This document shows, piece after piece, positions 24,049-33,046 of a stretch of 64,000 nucleotides of DNA. How positions within the stretch are numbered: the stretch's first letter is position 1; every line of letters begins with the position of its first letter. The DNA lies in the NCBI RefSeq assembly GCF_000473085.1, contig NZ_AXBA01000011.1, positions 47,886-111,885 on the forward strand, read 5' to 3'. The notes below the pieces were generated by a model. It searched no databases and had not been told where the DNA came from. It worked only from the letters and a program-made list of their open reading frames with translations. This stretch comes from Azorhizobium doebereinerae UFLA1-100 (lineage in GTDB: Bacteria; Pseudomonadota; Alphaproteobacteria; Rhizobiales; Xanthobacteraceae). A program made the position numbers and the translations under genes.

Positions 24049-24864
24049 TCACGGCAGGATTCTGGCGGCGTTCTGCGGGTCGGAATGAGCTTGCGCGCCG
24101 GCTGCGGGATCCTGCGCCTCCAGGGCGGCAGCGCTTTCGCCGATGCGCTGCGCCAGCGCCTGAAGAAGCGGGACGAAGGTGGAGACGGCCTGCGGCACCG
24201 AATAGGCGGAATTGTAATAGGTCATCCCGATGGTGGCGAGCACGTCGCGGCCGCGCATGACGGGGACCGCGATGGTGTTGGACGAGCGCGGCTCCACGGC
24301 GGGATCGCGCAGCGCGAACCCCGCGTTCCGGATGCGCGCGAGCATGGCGAGGCCGGTGCGGCGCTCCTCGTCCTGGACGCCCAGGGCATCGAGCAGGAGC
24401 GCGCGTTCCCGCTCCGGGCAGAAGGCGAGATAGGCACGCCCGAGCGCGCGCGTCAGCAGATCGAGACGCAGATTGATGGTGCCGTGGAACGGCGACACCG
24501 GGCTGTCGGGGATGGTGCTGAGACGGACGAAGACGGCATCCTTCTCGAACGTGGCCATGGCGATCGGCCAGCGGTGCTGTCGGGTGAACTCGATGGCCCA
24601 CGGCCGCGCCGCCTCCACCACCAGCGGGTCGCCGTGATAGCCGCAGCTGAGCGCCTTGACGTTCGACGTGACCTGGTAGCCGCCCTGCCGCCGGTCGTTC
24701 GTCACATATTGCGCGTCGCACAAGGTCTTCAGCAATCGAACGATGGTCGCCTTCGGCAGGCCGGTGGCCGCATGCAGGTGCTTCACGGAGGAGACGCGCT
24801 GGCGGTTCAGCTCCCGCAGCAGCGCCAGGGCCCTCAGGACGGATTCCACCGACGGCTCGCTCAA
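24049..24864 (-). CDS. IclR-family transcriptional regulator
   Basis: A 271-residue regulator. The winged helix is at about 5-70 (SVESVLRALALLRELNRQRV, GLPKATIVRLLKTL), followed by the GAF-like effector domain, which ends with GMTYYNSAYSVPQAV. I chose a TTG start at 24864 because GGAGG lies six bases before it and the protein then begins exactly at the domain. The ATG at 24999 would run through the divergent promoter and the operator. It probably controls the divergent MFS/aldolase operon, the BKACE gene downstream, and possibly the SDR at 22276. Confidence 0.88.
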   Translation of the reverse strand: MSEPSVESVLRALALLRELNRQRVSSVKHLHAATGLPKATIVRLLKTLCDAQYVTNDRRQGGYQVTSNVKALSCGYHGDPLVVEAARPWAIEFTRQHRWPIAMATFEKDAVFVRLSTIPDSPVSPFHGTINLRLDLLTRALGRAYLAFCPERERALLLDALGVQDEERRTGLAMLARIRNAGFALRDPAVEPRSSNTIAVPVMRGRDVLATIGMTYYNSAYSVPQAVSTFVPLLQALAQRIGESAAALEAQDPAAGAQAHSDPQNAARILP

Positions 24865-24877
24865 GGGTGCCTCCGAA

Positions 24878-24894
24878 ATTCCGCCATACGGAAT
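24878..24894. promoter_or_regulatory. IclR-type operator
   Basis: ATTCCGCCATACGGAAT is a perfect 6-bp inverted repeat around five bases, the TTCCG-N5-CGGAA layout seen for many IclR regulators. It lies 14 bases upstream of the IclR start and about 93 bases upstream of the MFS start, placed to control both. Confidence 0.7.
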
Positions 24895-24986
24895 GACGTA
24901 GGGGATTGATGGATCCGCGGCGGCGGATTTGCAACTCTCCGCGAACAAAAAAGGCCTCGCGCCATACAAAGTGTTTGGGAGGAACC

Positions 24987-26294
24987 GTGCGCATCGCAAC
25001 TTCCGTCAGCGAGCCAGAGCTGATCCGCCGTCTGTCGTGGCGCATCCTGCCCATGGTGATGGGGCTCTATCTCTGCGCCATCATCGACCGATCGAACATC
25101 GGCTTTGCCAAGCTCCAGATGATCGACGAACTGCACCTCACGGAGGTCGGGTTCGCCCTCGGCTCCTCGCTCTTCTTCTTCAGCTACATCGCGGTGGAGA
25201 TCCCCAGCGCCCTCGCCGCATATCGGTTCGGCGCGCGCCTGTGGCTGGCGCGGATCGCCTTCACCTGGGGCGTTCTGACGGTCCTGCTGGCCTTCTCCAA
25301 CTCCGGCTTCACCTTCTACGCGCTGCGCTTCCTGCTGGGCGCGGCGGAGGGCGGCCTGTATCCCGCCGCGGTGTTCTACCTGACGCTGTGGTTTCCGGAG
25401 CGCCACCGCGCCCATGCCCTCGCCGTCCTGACATTGGGCAGCGCGTTCGGAAACATGCTGTCGGCGCTGATCTCCGGCCCCCTGCTCGATCTTCACGGCA
25501 TGGGCGGGCTGAGCGGCTGGCAATGGGTCTTCATCGCCACGGGGGTGCCGCCGATCCTGCTGTCGCTGGTGGTGCTGAAGTATCTTCCGAGCAACCTCGC
25601 CGAGGCCGACTTCCTGTCGTCCGAGGAGAAGGCCTGGCTCAGCGCCAGCCGGCGGGAGCCGGAGCACCATGGCAACCCGCTCGCGGCGATGGTGGATCCC
25701 AAGGTGCTCGGCCTGGCCGTCGTTTATACGCTGATCAACATTTCTCTGTTCGGCGTGATCTACTGGCTGCCGACCGTGATCAAGGGGTTTGGCGTTACCG
25801 GAACGCAGAACGGGCTGCTCAACGCCGTCCCGTGGGCGTTCGCGGCGGTGCTGCTGTTCACCTTGCCGCGCCGCCTGCAGACCGAGCGGTCGATCCTGAT
25901 GGCGGCGGCGGTCTTCACCCTGGTCGGCCTGTGCTCCTTCGCGGCCGCGACGATGCTGCCGTCCAATGCCCTGCGCTTCGCCGCCCTGGCCATCGGCACG
26001 CCCTGCATCTCGCTGCTGTACCCGTGCTTCTGGTTCTTTCCCTCGCGCATGTTCAAGGGGTCGCGCGGGGCGGCCGGCATCGCCGTCATCAACACCATCG
26101 GGCTGCTGGGCGGCTTCATCGGGCAGAACCTGATGCCCAGCGTCGCCCAGGCGGTGGGAAGCTCGGTGGGCGCGATGATCGTCCCCGCCGTCTGCCTCGG
26201 GCTGCTCTGGCTGACCTGCATGCTGCGGAGCCTCCAGGCGAGCGGACGACGCCCTCTGCCCGCCGTCTCCGGCGGCAACCCAAGCGATATCTGA
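24987..26294 (+). CDS. MFS transporter, anion:cation symporter (ACS) family
   Basis: A 435-residue 12-helix carrier. The signatures IIDRSNIGFAKLQM in helix 1 and RFLLGAAEGGLYPAAVFYLT in helix 4 mark the ACS family, which imports hexuronates, glucarate, phthalate, tartrate and similar organic anions by proton symport. The GTG start at 24987 has GGGAGG four bases upstream. First gene of an operon with an HpaI aldolase, a cupin and a DUF6282 protein, which points to a sugar acid or related hydroxy acid. Confidence 0.88.
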   Translation: MRIATSVSEPELIRRLSWRILPMVMGLYLCAIIDRSNIGFAKLQMIDELHLTEVGFALGSSLFFFSYIAVEIPSALAAYRFGARLWLARIAFTWGVLTVLLAFSNSGFTFYALRFLLGAAEGGLYPAAVFYLTLWFPERHRAHALAVLTLGSAFGNMLSALISGPLLDLHGMGGLSGWQWVFIATGVPPILLSLVVLKYLPSNLAEADFLSSEEKAWLSASRREPEHHGNPLAAMVDPKVLGLAVVYTLINISLFGVIYWLPTVIKGFGVTGTQNGLLNAVPWAFAAVLLFTLPRRLQTERSILMAAAVFTLVGLCSFAAATMLPSNALRFAALAIGTPCISLLYPCFWFFPSRMFKGSRGAAGIAVINTIGLLGGFIGQNLMPSVAQAVGSSVGAMIVPAVCLGLLWLTCMLRSLQASGRRPLPAVSGGNPSDI

Positions 26295-26301
26295 AGGACG
26301 G

Positions 26302-27075
26302 ATGATGACAGCCAGCCAGAACGCCGCGCCCCATGGCTTTCGCCAGCGCTTCGCCGCGGGAGAACGCCTCCTCGGCACCTTTGTCAAAATGCCGACGCCG
26401 CATCCGGTCGAGATCCTCGGCGACGTCGGCTTCGACTTCGTGGTGATCGACGAGGAGCATGCCCCGTTCGACCGGCGGGCCATCGACATCGCGCTTCTTG
26501 CGGCCCGCGCGGCCGACATCGCGGCGCTGGTCAGGGTTTCCTCGCCGGCCACGATCCTGAGCGCGCTCGACTGCGGCGCGGAGGGCGTGCTGGTGCCGCA
26601 TGTGTCGAGCGTCGCGGCGGCGCGGGAGGTGGCGGCGGCGTCGCGCTACCGCGACGGGCATCGCGGCTACTCGCCCTCCGGCCGCTCGGGCCGCTACGGC
26701 GGAACGGCGTCCTGGCCCTATATCGACGCCGCCGACGGCAAGGTCACGGTCATCGCCATGATCGAGGATCCGTCCGGCGTCGAGCAGATCGCCGAGATCG
26801 CCCGTGTGGATGGGATCGACGGCTTCTTCGTCGGGCGCGGCGACCTCTCGGTCGCGCTCGGGGCCAGCGATGCCCGCGCGCCTGAGGTCACCGAGGCGGT
26901 CGGCAAGATCGCCGAGGCGGCGAAGGCGGCGGGCAAGCCGTTCGCGGTCATGGCCAACAGCCGTGAGGAGGGCGACGCCTACGCCCAGATGGGCGCCTCC
27001 GCCTTCATCCTGTCCACCGACCAGGGGCTGCTGCGCAAGGCGGCCGGGCAGATCCTCAAGGATTTCCGCGCCTGA
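26302..27075 (+). CDS. HpcH/HpaI-family aldolase
   Basis: A 257-residue class II (metal-dependent) pyruvate aldolase of the 2-oxo-hept-3-ene-dioate/2-keto-3-deoxy-sugar acid family. The barrel motifs are FDFVVIDEEHAPFD (near residue 45), VPHVSSVAAAREV, and MIEDPSGVEQIAEI followed by DGFFVGRGDLSVALG. It cleaves 4-hydroxy-2-keto acids to pyruvate and an aldehyde. It starts eight bases after the MFS gene; 26305 is an equally good ATG. Confidence 0.88.
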   Translation: MMTASQNAAPHGFRQRFAAGERLLGTFVKMPTPHPVEILGDVGFDFVVIDEEHAPFDRRAIDIALLAARAADIAALVRVSSPATILSALDCGAEGVLVPHVSSVAAAREVAAASRYRDGHRGYSPSGRSGRYGGTASWPYIDAADGKVTVIAMIEDPSGVEQIAEIARVDGIDGFFVGRGDLSVALGASDARAPEVTEAVGKIAEAAKAAGKPFAVMANSREEGDAYAQMGASAFILSTDQGLLRKAAGQILKDFRA

Positions 27076-27115
27076 AGGCCGCGCCAGCGCCACCGACCAA
27101 CCCGGAGGATCACCC

Positions 27116-28045
27116 GTGTACGACCCCTCAGACCCGCGCGCGAGCCTGGCGCCGCCCAAGCCCGGCAGCGCCCGGAACCAGCCGGCCTTTCCCGCCACCT
27201 ATGCCCGTTTCTACCAGTCGGAGCCCCAGGAGCGGCGTCCGGGCGCGGACACCTGGATCGTCCGCGGCCAGACCTTCGTGGTCCTCTACAGCGCGGCCGA
27301 GGGCCGGCAGGTTTTCGAGCGGACCGGGCAGGGCGACGAATACGTGCTCCTGATCCCGGACGCGGAGACCCGTGCCGTCGTCGAGGTGGACGGCACCGCC
27401 ACCGACATCGCCGGCTTCTCGGTGACCTTCGTCCCGCCCGGCGACAGCCGGATCATCCTGCCGGAGGGCGGGCGCATCGTCCGCCTGTTCACGGCGGCGG
27501 CGGGCGACCTGATCGCCCAGGCGTCCAACGCCGCCACCTACGCGGCGCCGAACCTCGCCATTCCGGAGCTGAAGCCCTGGCCCGCGCCGCACGAGGGATA
27601 TCGTGTCCGCAGCTACAGCCTCGCGGTGCCGCCGGAGCCGGGGCGGTTCGGCCGGATCTTCCGGGGATCGACCTTCATGGTGAACTATCTGGAGCCGAAG
27701 GACGGGCCGCGCGACCCTGCCGTGCTGTCGCCACACCATCACGACGACTTCGAGCAGTGCTCGCTCGCCCTGTCCGGCGAATATGTCCATCACCTGCGGT
27801 GGCCCTGGACCACGAACCTCGCCCACTGGCGCGGCGACGAGCACGAGCATTGCGCCTCGCCGTCGGTGGCGATCATTCCGCCGCCGGCGATCCACACCTC
27901 GCAGGCGATCGGCGCCGGCATCAACCAGCTGGTCGACATCTTCTGCCCGCCGCGCGCGGACTTCTCCGCCAAGCCCGGCTGGGTGCTGAACGCCGCCGAC
28001 TATCCCCTTCCCGCGGACGGCGGCGACGCCGGCGGGAACGGCTGA
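27116..28045 (+). CDS. Cupin-domain protein
   Basis: A 309-residue protein with a C-terminal cupin: the HHHDDFEQ metal motif (near 205) and a later GDEHEHC and PPAIHTSQ supply candidate ligands. The N-terminal half looks like a second, degenerate cupin barrel. The GTG start at 27116 has CGGAGG upstream. Cupins of this kind isomerise or oxidise small sugar acids, but no specific reaction is assignable. Its position between an aldolase and a metallo-hydrolase-like gene suggests an enzyme of the same pathway. Confidence 0.7.
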   Translation: MYDPSDPRASLAPPKPGSARNQPAFPATYARFYQSEPQERRPGADTWIVRGQTFVVLYSAAEGRQVFERTGQGDEYVLLIPDAETRAVVEVDGTATDIAGFSVTFVPPGDSRIILPEGGRIVRLFTAAAGDLIAQASNAATYAAPNLAIPELKPWPAPHEGYRVRSYSLAVPPEPGRFGRIFRGSTFMVNYLEPKDGPRDPAVLSPHHHDDFEQCSLALSGEYVHHLRWPWTTNLAHWRGDEHEHCASPSVAIIPPPAIHTSQAIGAGINQLVDIFCPPRADFSAKPGWVLNAADYPLPADGGDAGGNG

Positions 28046-28070
28046 CCTCCATTTGCGAGAGCCCGACACC

Positions 28071-29018
28071 ATGAACATCGAAGCCTTCCTGCCCCGCCAC
28101 GACAGCATCCACGAACTGCCGCCCCTCCAGCGCCCCGCGGAGGTGGCCGAGCTGCTCGTCGGCGCCGTCGACCTGCACTGCCACAGCGGGCCGGCGGCCA
28201 TGCCGCGCATCCTCGACCATCGCGAGGCCATGGTGGATGCCGAGGACGCCGGCTTCCGCGCGCTGCTGTTCAAGGACCACTATTATCTCGGCACGCCGCA
28301 CGCGATCCTGCTGCAGACGCTGTTCCCGCAGGAGAAGGTCCGGCTGTTCTCCGGCATCGCGCTCAACAACGCATCGGGCGGCATCAACCCGCACGCGGTG
28401 GACCATGCGGTCGGGCTCGGCGCCGCGATCGTGTGGATGCCGACTTTGTCGGCGGCCAATCATCTCGCCGATGCCGGCAAGCAGACCAAGAGCTTCCCCA
28501 AGACCACCCGCAGGATGCTGCCGCCCGCCCCCCTGAGCGTCCTCGACGCCAACGGCGCGCTGACCGACGAGAGCAAGCAGGTGCTCGACATCATCGCCGA
28601 GGCCGACGTCATCCTGGCCGGCGGTCACCTGTCGGCGGCCGAGCTGGCGATCCTGTTCGCGGAGGCGGCGCGGCGCGGGGTGCGCAAGATGCTCGTCAAC
28701 CACCCCACCTATGTCATCGGCTGCACCGACGCGGACATCCGCGACCTGGTGGGGCTGGGCGCCTTCATGGAACATTCGATCTGCATGTTCGTGGGCGGCA
28801 AGTCGCTGAAATTCTCGCCCGACGACCTCGCCCATCTGATCGAGGTGGCCGGCGTCGAGCGCACCATCCTGTCGTCCGATCTCGGCCTTCTCGGCGGGCC
28901 GCGCCCCGTGGACGGCTTCCGCGCCATCGTGCAGACCCTGCTCGACCTCCAGTTCCCGAAGGCCGATATCCGCAAACTCGTCGGCGACAATGCGGCATCG
29001 CTGCTGAAGCTGGCGTGA
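28071..29018 (+). CDS. DUF6282-family metal-dependent hydrolase-like protein
   Basis: A 315-residue protein that looks like an amidohydrolase/TIM-barrel relative. AVDLHCHSGPAAMPR near residue 35 gives the HxH metal pair, AGGHLSAAELAIL and VNHPTYVIGC supply further His residues, and ILSSDLGLLGG holds the late Asp. This matches proteins annotated DUF6282, whose function is not established. Last gene of the IclR-linked operon. Confidence 0.75.
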   Translation: MNIEAFLPRHDSIHELPPLQRPAEVAELLVGAVDLHCHSGPAAMPRILDHREAMVDAEDAGFRALLFKDHYYLGTPHAILLQTLFPQEKVRLFSGIALNNASGGINPHAVDHAVGLGAAIVWMPTLSAANHLADAGKQTKSFPKTTRRMLPPAPLSVLDANGALTDESKQVLDIIAEADVILAGGHLSAAELAILFAEAARRGVRKMLVNHPTYVIGCTDADIRDLVGLGAFMEHSICMFVGGKSLKFSPDDLAHLIEVAGVERTILSSDLGLLGGPRPVDGFRAIVQTLLDLQFPKADIRKLVGDNAASLLKLA

Positions 29019-29021
29019 GCG

Positions 29022-29054
29022 GGGCGGCCGGTCGCGCAAGCGCGCCGGCCGCCC
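29022..29054. terminator. Bidirectional hairpin between convergent genes
   Basis: Arms GGGCGGCCGG (29022-29031) and CCGGCCGCCC (29045-29054) are perfect complements, and the inner bases extend the stem with CGCG/CGCG. It fills the 46-base gap between the DUF6282 gene and the class II aldolase gene. Confidence 0.65.
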
Positions 29055-29064
29055 GGTCCCGCGC

Positions 29065-29865
29065 CTAGCTCCGGTAGGACGGCTCCTCGCGGTCGAGGAT
29101 GCGCTTCATGCTCTCCAGGTGCAGGCGGGCGGATTCCTCGTCGCCCTCGCGCATCTGGCGGGCGGCGGCCTCGGCGATCTCGGTCTTCACCGGGATGACG
29201 GGGCGGCCGGTGGCCATGGCGAGGCACTGCACCTCGCAGGCCCGCTCCAGATAATAGAGATCGTCCCACGCCTCGGCGATGCTGCGGCCGAGCACCATGA
29301 CGCCGTGGTGCTTCATGAAGACGATGTCCGCATCGCCCACCGAGGCGGCGATGCGGTCGCCCTCGGTGCTGTCCAGGGCGAGCCCGTTGTAGTCGTGGTC
29401 GACGACGGTGCGGCCGTAGAATTTCAGCGCGGTCTGGCCGGCGTAGATCAGCGGCTCCCCCTCCACCATGCTGAGCGCGGTGGCATGGGGCATGTGGGTG
29501 TGGAAGGCGACGCGGGCGCGCGGCACGTTCAGGTGCATGCGGGCGTGGATGTAGAAGGCGGTCGCCTCCGGCACGCCGGTGCCCGAAAGCACGTTGCCGT
29601 GGAAATCGCACACCAGCAGGTGCGAGGCACTCAGCTCGCTGAAGGCGTAGCCGTAGGGGTTCACCAGGAACAGGTCGTCATAGCCGGGCACCACGGCGGA
29701 GAAGTGGTTGCAGATGCCCTCGTGCATGCCGAGGCGCGCGGCGAAGCGGAAGCAGGCCGCCAGCTCCACGCGGGCATTCCACACTTCCTCGCCGTCGAGC
29801 GCCGGGCGGTTGGGGGCGGACTGGGCCGCCTGCGGGGCGGTCTCGCGCGTGAAGGCATGGGCCAT
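29065..29865 (-). CDS. Class II aldolase/adducin-family protein
   Basis: A 266-residue protein of the L-fuculose-phosphate aldolase/adducin fold. The zinc-binding histidines are in AFHTHMPHATALS and MKHHGVMVLG, and NHFSAVVPG is the conserved N-terminal phosphate/substrate loop. AGGAGAG precedes the ATG at 29865. Some relatives are decarboxylases or dehydratases rather than aldolases. It lies downstream of the aminotransferase gene but is separated from it by 197 bases and a strong hairpin. Confidence 0.85.
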   Translation of the reverse strand: MAHAFTRETAPQAAQSAPNRPALDGEEVWNARVELAACFRFAARLGMHEGICNHFSAVVPGYDDLFLVNPYGYAFSELSASHLLVCDFHGNVLSGTGVPEATAFYIHARMHLNVPRARVAFHTHMPHATALSMVEGEPLIYAGQTALKFYGRTVVDHDYNGLALDSTEGDRIAASVGDADIVFMKHHGVMVLGRSIAEAWDDLYYLERACEVQCLAMATGRPVIPVKTEIAEAAARQMREGDEESARLHLESMKRILDREEPSYRS

Positions 29866-30000
29866 CGGATCTCTCCTGTCTGGGTGGTCCGGCGCGGGCG
29901 GGCCGGTGCGTCGTCTGAAAGGGCGGCGGCGGGATCTGCGGCCCGTGCGGGACCATGGCGGGGATGGGACTGTGCCATCTCCACGCCCAAGGCCGGTGGG

Positions 30001-30033
30001 CCGGTCCCACCCGCGCGGCGCGGGCGGGACCGG
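30001..30033. terminator. Long GC hairpin between aminotransferase and aldolase genes
   Basis: A 15-bp stem with one mismatch (arms 30001-30015 and 30019-30033) and a three-base loop, 30 bases past the aminotransferase stop on the minus strand. No T-run follows, so it may be a processing or attenuation structure rather than a classical terminator. Confidence 0.5.
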
Positions 30034-30062
30034 CCGGAGCCGGGATCGCGGCAGGCCGGCGC

Positions 30063-31442
30063 TCAGGCGTCCGGCATGCCGGCCTGGACCCAGGCGGTGA
30101 CGTCGTCGAGGGTGGCGGAGAAGCGGCGGAGCATCTCGTCGATCTGCTCCTGGGTGATGATCATCGGCGGGCAGAAGGCGATGCTGTCGCCGATGCCGCG
30201 AATGATCAGGCCATGCTTGTGAGCCTGGTCGTAGAAGCGCAGGCCGACCTTGCCGGGCGGATCGAACTTGGCCTTGGTGGCCTTGTCGGCCACCAGCTCG
30301 ACGGCGGCGATCAGCCCCATGCCGCGCACCTCGCCCACCAGCGGGTGGTCGGCGAAGCGCTGGAGCCCGGCGCGCATGTAGGCGCCCATCTCGGCGGCGT
30401 TCTGCACCAGCCCGCGCTCCTCGATGATGGCGAGGTTCTCCAGCGCCACGGCGGTGGCCACCGGATGACCGCCGGTGGTGTAGCCATGGCCCAGCGTGCC
30501 CAGCGTCTCCGACTGGTCGGCCATGCCCTGGTAGATGGCGTCGCTCACCAGCACCGCCGCCAGCGGCTGGTAGGAGGAGGTGATCTGCTTGGAGCACACC
30601 AGGATGTCCGGCTGGATGCCCAGCGCCTCGCAGGCGAACATGGTGCCGATGCGGCCGAAGCCGTTGATGACCTCGTCGGCGACCACCAGCACGTCATACT
30701 TGCGGCAGACCTCCTGGATGCGTTGCCAGTAGGTGCGCGGCGGCACGATGACGCCGCCCGCGCCCATCACCGGCTCGCCGATGAAGGCGGCCACCGTCTC
30801 CGGGCCTTCCGCCAGGATCATCGCCTCCAGCTCGGCGGCTAGGCGCTCGGCGAACGCCTCCTCGGTCTCGCCGGGCTGGGCGTTGCGATAGTGGTGCGGG
30901 CGCGACACGTGCCGGGCGAATGACAGCGGCAGGTCGAAGCCCTTCTGGTTCACCTGCAGGCCGGTGAGGCTGGCGGCGGCGATGGTGATGCCGTGATAGC
31001 CGCCCTCGCGGGCGATGAACTTCTTCTTCTCCGGCCGGCCGAGCGCGTTGTTGTAGTACCAGACGAACTTGACGACCGTGTCGTTGGCCTCACCGCCGGA
31101 ATTGGTGAAGAACACGTGGTCGAGCCCGGCGGGCGACAGCTCCACCAGCTTCTGCGCCAGCAGGATGGAGGGCTCGTGCGCCTTGTGGGAGAAGATATGG
31201 TAGTAGGGCAGCTTGGACATCTGCCGGGTGGCGGCCTCCACCAGGCGGTTCTCGCCGAAGCCCAGGCCCACGCTCCACAGGCCGGCCATGGCCTCGATAT
31301 ATTCCTTCCCCTCGTCGTCATACACATAGATGCCGGAGCCGTGGTCGATGACGATGGGGCCAAGGCGCTCGTGACGGCGCAGGTTGGTCACGGGATGGAT
31401 GTGGTGGGCAATGTCCAGGCTGTGCAGCGAGTTGGTCGGCAT
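30063..31442 (-). CDS. Class III pyridoxal-phosphate aminotransferase
   Basis: A 459-residue omega-aminotransferase-like enzyme. The PLP-binding SGGEAN (about 115-120), the VVADEVINGFGR motif (D256) and the Schiff-base lysine in CSKQITSSYQPL (K285) are intact. The family includes beta-alanine:pyruvate, putrescine and taurine:pyruvate aminotransferases; SKQITSSYQPL is common in the first two. The ATG at 31442 is chosen by alignment to the usual N-terminus, although its ribosome site is weak. Possibly a source of an aldehyde for neighbouring enzymes. Confidence 0.88.
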   Translation of the reverse strand: MPTNSLHSLDIAHHIHPVTNLRRHERLGPIVIDHGSGIYVYDDEGKEYIEAMAGLWSVGLGFGENRLVEAATRQMSKLPYYHIFSHKAHEPSILLAQKLVELSPAGLDHVFFTNSGGEANDTVVKFVWYYNNALGRPEKKKFIAREGGYHGITIAAASLTGLQVNQKGFDLPLSFARHVSRPHHYRNAQPGETEEAFAERLAAELEAMILAEGPETVAAFIGEPVMGAGGVIVPPRTYWQRIQEVCRKYDVLVVADEVINGFGRIGTMFACEALGIQPDILVCSKQITSSYQPLAAVLVSDAIYQGMADQSETLGTLGHGYTTGGHPVATAVALENLAIIEERGLVQNAAEMGAYMRAGLQRFADHPLVGEVRGMGLIAAVELVADKATKAKFDPPGKVGLRFYDQAHKHGLIIRGIGDSIAFCPPMIITQEQIDEMLRRFSATLDDVTAWVQAGMPDA

Positions 31443-31657
31443 CGTCAGGGTCCAGTCGGGAAGGTCAGCATTGGCGCCCGAAGCGGCGCCCCCGATACAT
31501 GGCATGCCTCAGGCCGGAACGAAACGGGATGCCGCGCGCGTTTCGCCGCGCATGCAGCCGGAACGCGCGGTCGGGTTGCGAGCGCCTCGGCCATCGCCCG
31601 GCGCCTGTTGCAGGAACAGGACGCCGGATAGGGGGCAGGGCGCGGAGGCCGGTGGCG

Positions 31658-33046
31658 TCAGCCGTCGGTCCTGGCGATGAGCCGGTCGAGGCATTCGACG
31701 ACGGTGGCCGATGCCTTCTCCATCCGGGCATAGGCTTCGATCGCCGCGCTCCGGTTGCCGTTGGCGACCTCCTCCACCACCTTGCGGCCGCTGGCGTGGA
31801 CGTCCTGGTGGGCGGGGAGCAGCGCGAGGAAGGCAGGGTGCTTGAGAAGCGCCGCGTCGGTGATGCCGTCATACCATTTGCCGAGGCGGCACTGGTGGTG
31901 GTCGCTGATCTTGCTGCGATCCATGTGCCGCTTGCCGACCAGCACCTCCGACAGGTGCTTCTTCCACATGAAGTGGTCGGACTTGGCGCGATGCAGCACG
32001 TAATTGGGGATGTCGATGCGTTCGATGTCCGAGAAGATGGCGTCGACCATCTGCTCGCAGCCGCCGACCGCCGTGTTGACGCCTTCGGTGAAGCCCGCGG
32101 CCTGCATGGCATGGGTGGAGACGGTCTGGACGCCGTGCGCCATCTCGGCGACGGCGGCACTGTTCTCGCCGAGAATCCTGGCGATCTGCGCCATGCGTTC
32201 GGAACTCTGGAGAACCTGGGCGCGCACGGCCTCGATCTTTGCCCGCGCGTCGTCCGCCGAGCTGGCGGAAAGCCGCAGCGGCTCGCTGACCTCCTCCACC
32301 GCGTTTCGCACGCCGGTCACATAGCCGCTCAATTGCGCGATGCGGGCGCGGATGTCGTCCGTCGCCTTCTTCGTCTGGCCGGACAGTTCCTTCACTTCCG
32401 ACGCGACCACGGCGAAGCCGCGCCCGGCCTCTCCGGCGCGCGCCGCCTCGATGGTGGCGTTGAGGGCGAGAAGGTTGGTCTGCTGGGCGAGGCCCTCAAT
32501 GGTCGCGACGAAGGTGACGATCTGCTCGGCGGCCTGGGTGAGATGGCCGGAGGCATCGACCATCCGCTGGAAGGCCCCGCTCATGGCCCGGCTCGCGTCG
32601 GCGGAGGCAAGCGAGGTCTCGGCGGCGTCGCCGATCTGCCGGCTGGCCTGGTCCATGGCGTCCGCCACGCCGCGTGAATTCTCGGCGATGGTGTCGGTGG
32701 TCGCGTTCAGTTCCTCCACGGCGGCGGCCATGGTGCCCGCCTGTTGCGAGGTTTCGGCGATTTCGCCGGTGATGCGCGCGGCGGACGCCATCGCCTCGCT
32801 GGCCTTCATCGAGAAGCCCACGGCTTGCAGCAGGATGGAGCGGTCACGCGCTTCAAGCGCCGCGTCGAGCGCGGCCAGGGTCTCCTTGAGGGCCGGCGGG
32901 AAGGAGGCGGGCATGTCGCACGTCCGGCGCGCCACCAGGGCGACGAGCACCGGCAGGAGCGCGGACAGGGCAACCTGTTCTCCAGCCGGGGCGAGGGACG
33001 GCGCCGCCGTTGCCGGGGTCTTGTTGCCTCTTAGAACCGAAAGCAT
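31658..33046 (-). CDS. Methyl-accepting chemotaxis protein with C-terminal CZB zinc domain
   Basis: A 462-residue receptor with no clear pair of membrane helices (one hydrophobic stretch near residues 25-42), so probably soluble. The signalling domain contains the hairpin tip [20 protein letters not shown] followed by [14 protein letters not shown]. The C-terminus is a CZB domain: [12 protein letters not shown], then [15 protein letters not shown] and HQDVHASG provide the His and Cys zinc ligands. CZB domains sense zinc and hypochlorous acid through the Cys. GGGAGAAG precedes the ATG at 33046. Confidence 0.9.
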   Translation of the reverse strand: MLSVLRGNKTPATAAPSLAPAGEQVALSALLPVLVALVARRTCDMPASFPPALKETLAALDAALEARDRSILLQAVGFSMKASEAMASAARITGEIAETSQQAGTMAAAVEELNATTDTIAENSRGVADAMDQASRQIGDAAETSLASADASRAMSGAFQRMVDASGHLTQAAEQIVTFVATIEGLAQQTNLLALNATIEAARAGEAGRGFAVVASEVKELSGQTKKATDDIRARIAQLSGYVTGVRNAVEEVSEPLRLSASSADDARAKIEAVRAQVLQSSERMAQIARILGENSAAVAEMAHGVQTVSTHAMQAAGFTEGVNTAVGGCEQMVDAIFSDIERIDIPNYVLHRAKSDHFMWKKHLSEVLVGKRHMDRSKISDHHQCRLGKWYDGITDAALLKHPAFLALLPAHQDVHASGRKVVEEVANGNRSAAIEAYARMEKASATVVECLDRLIARTDG

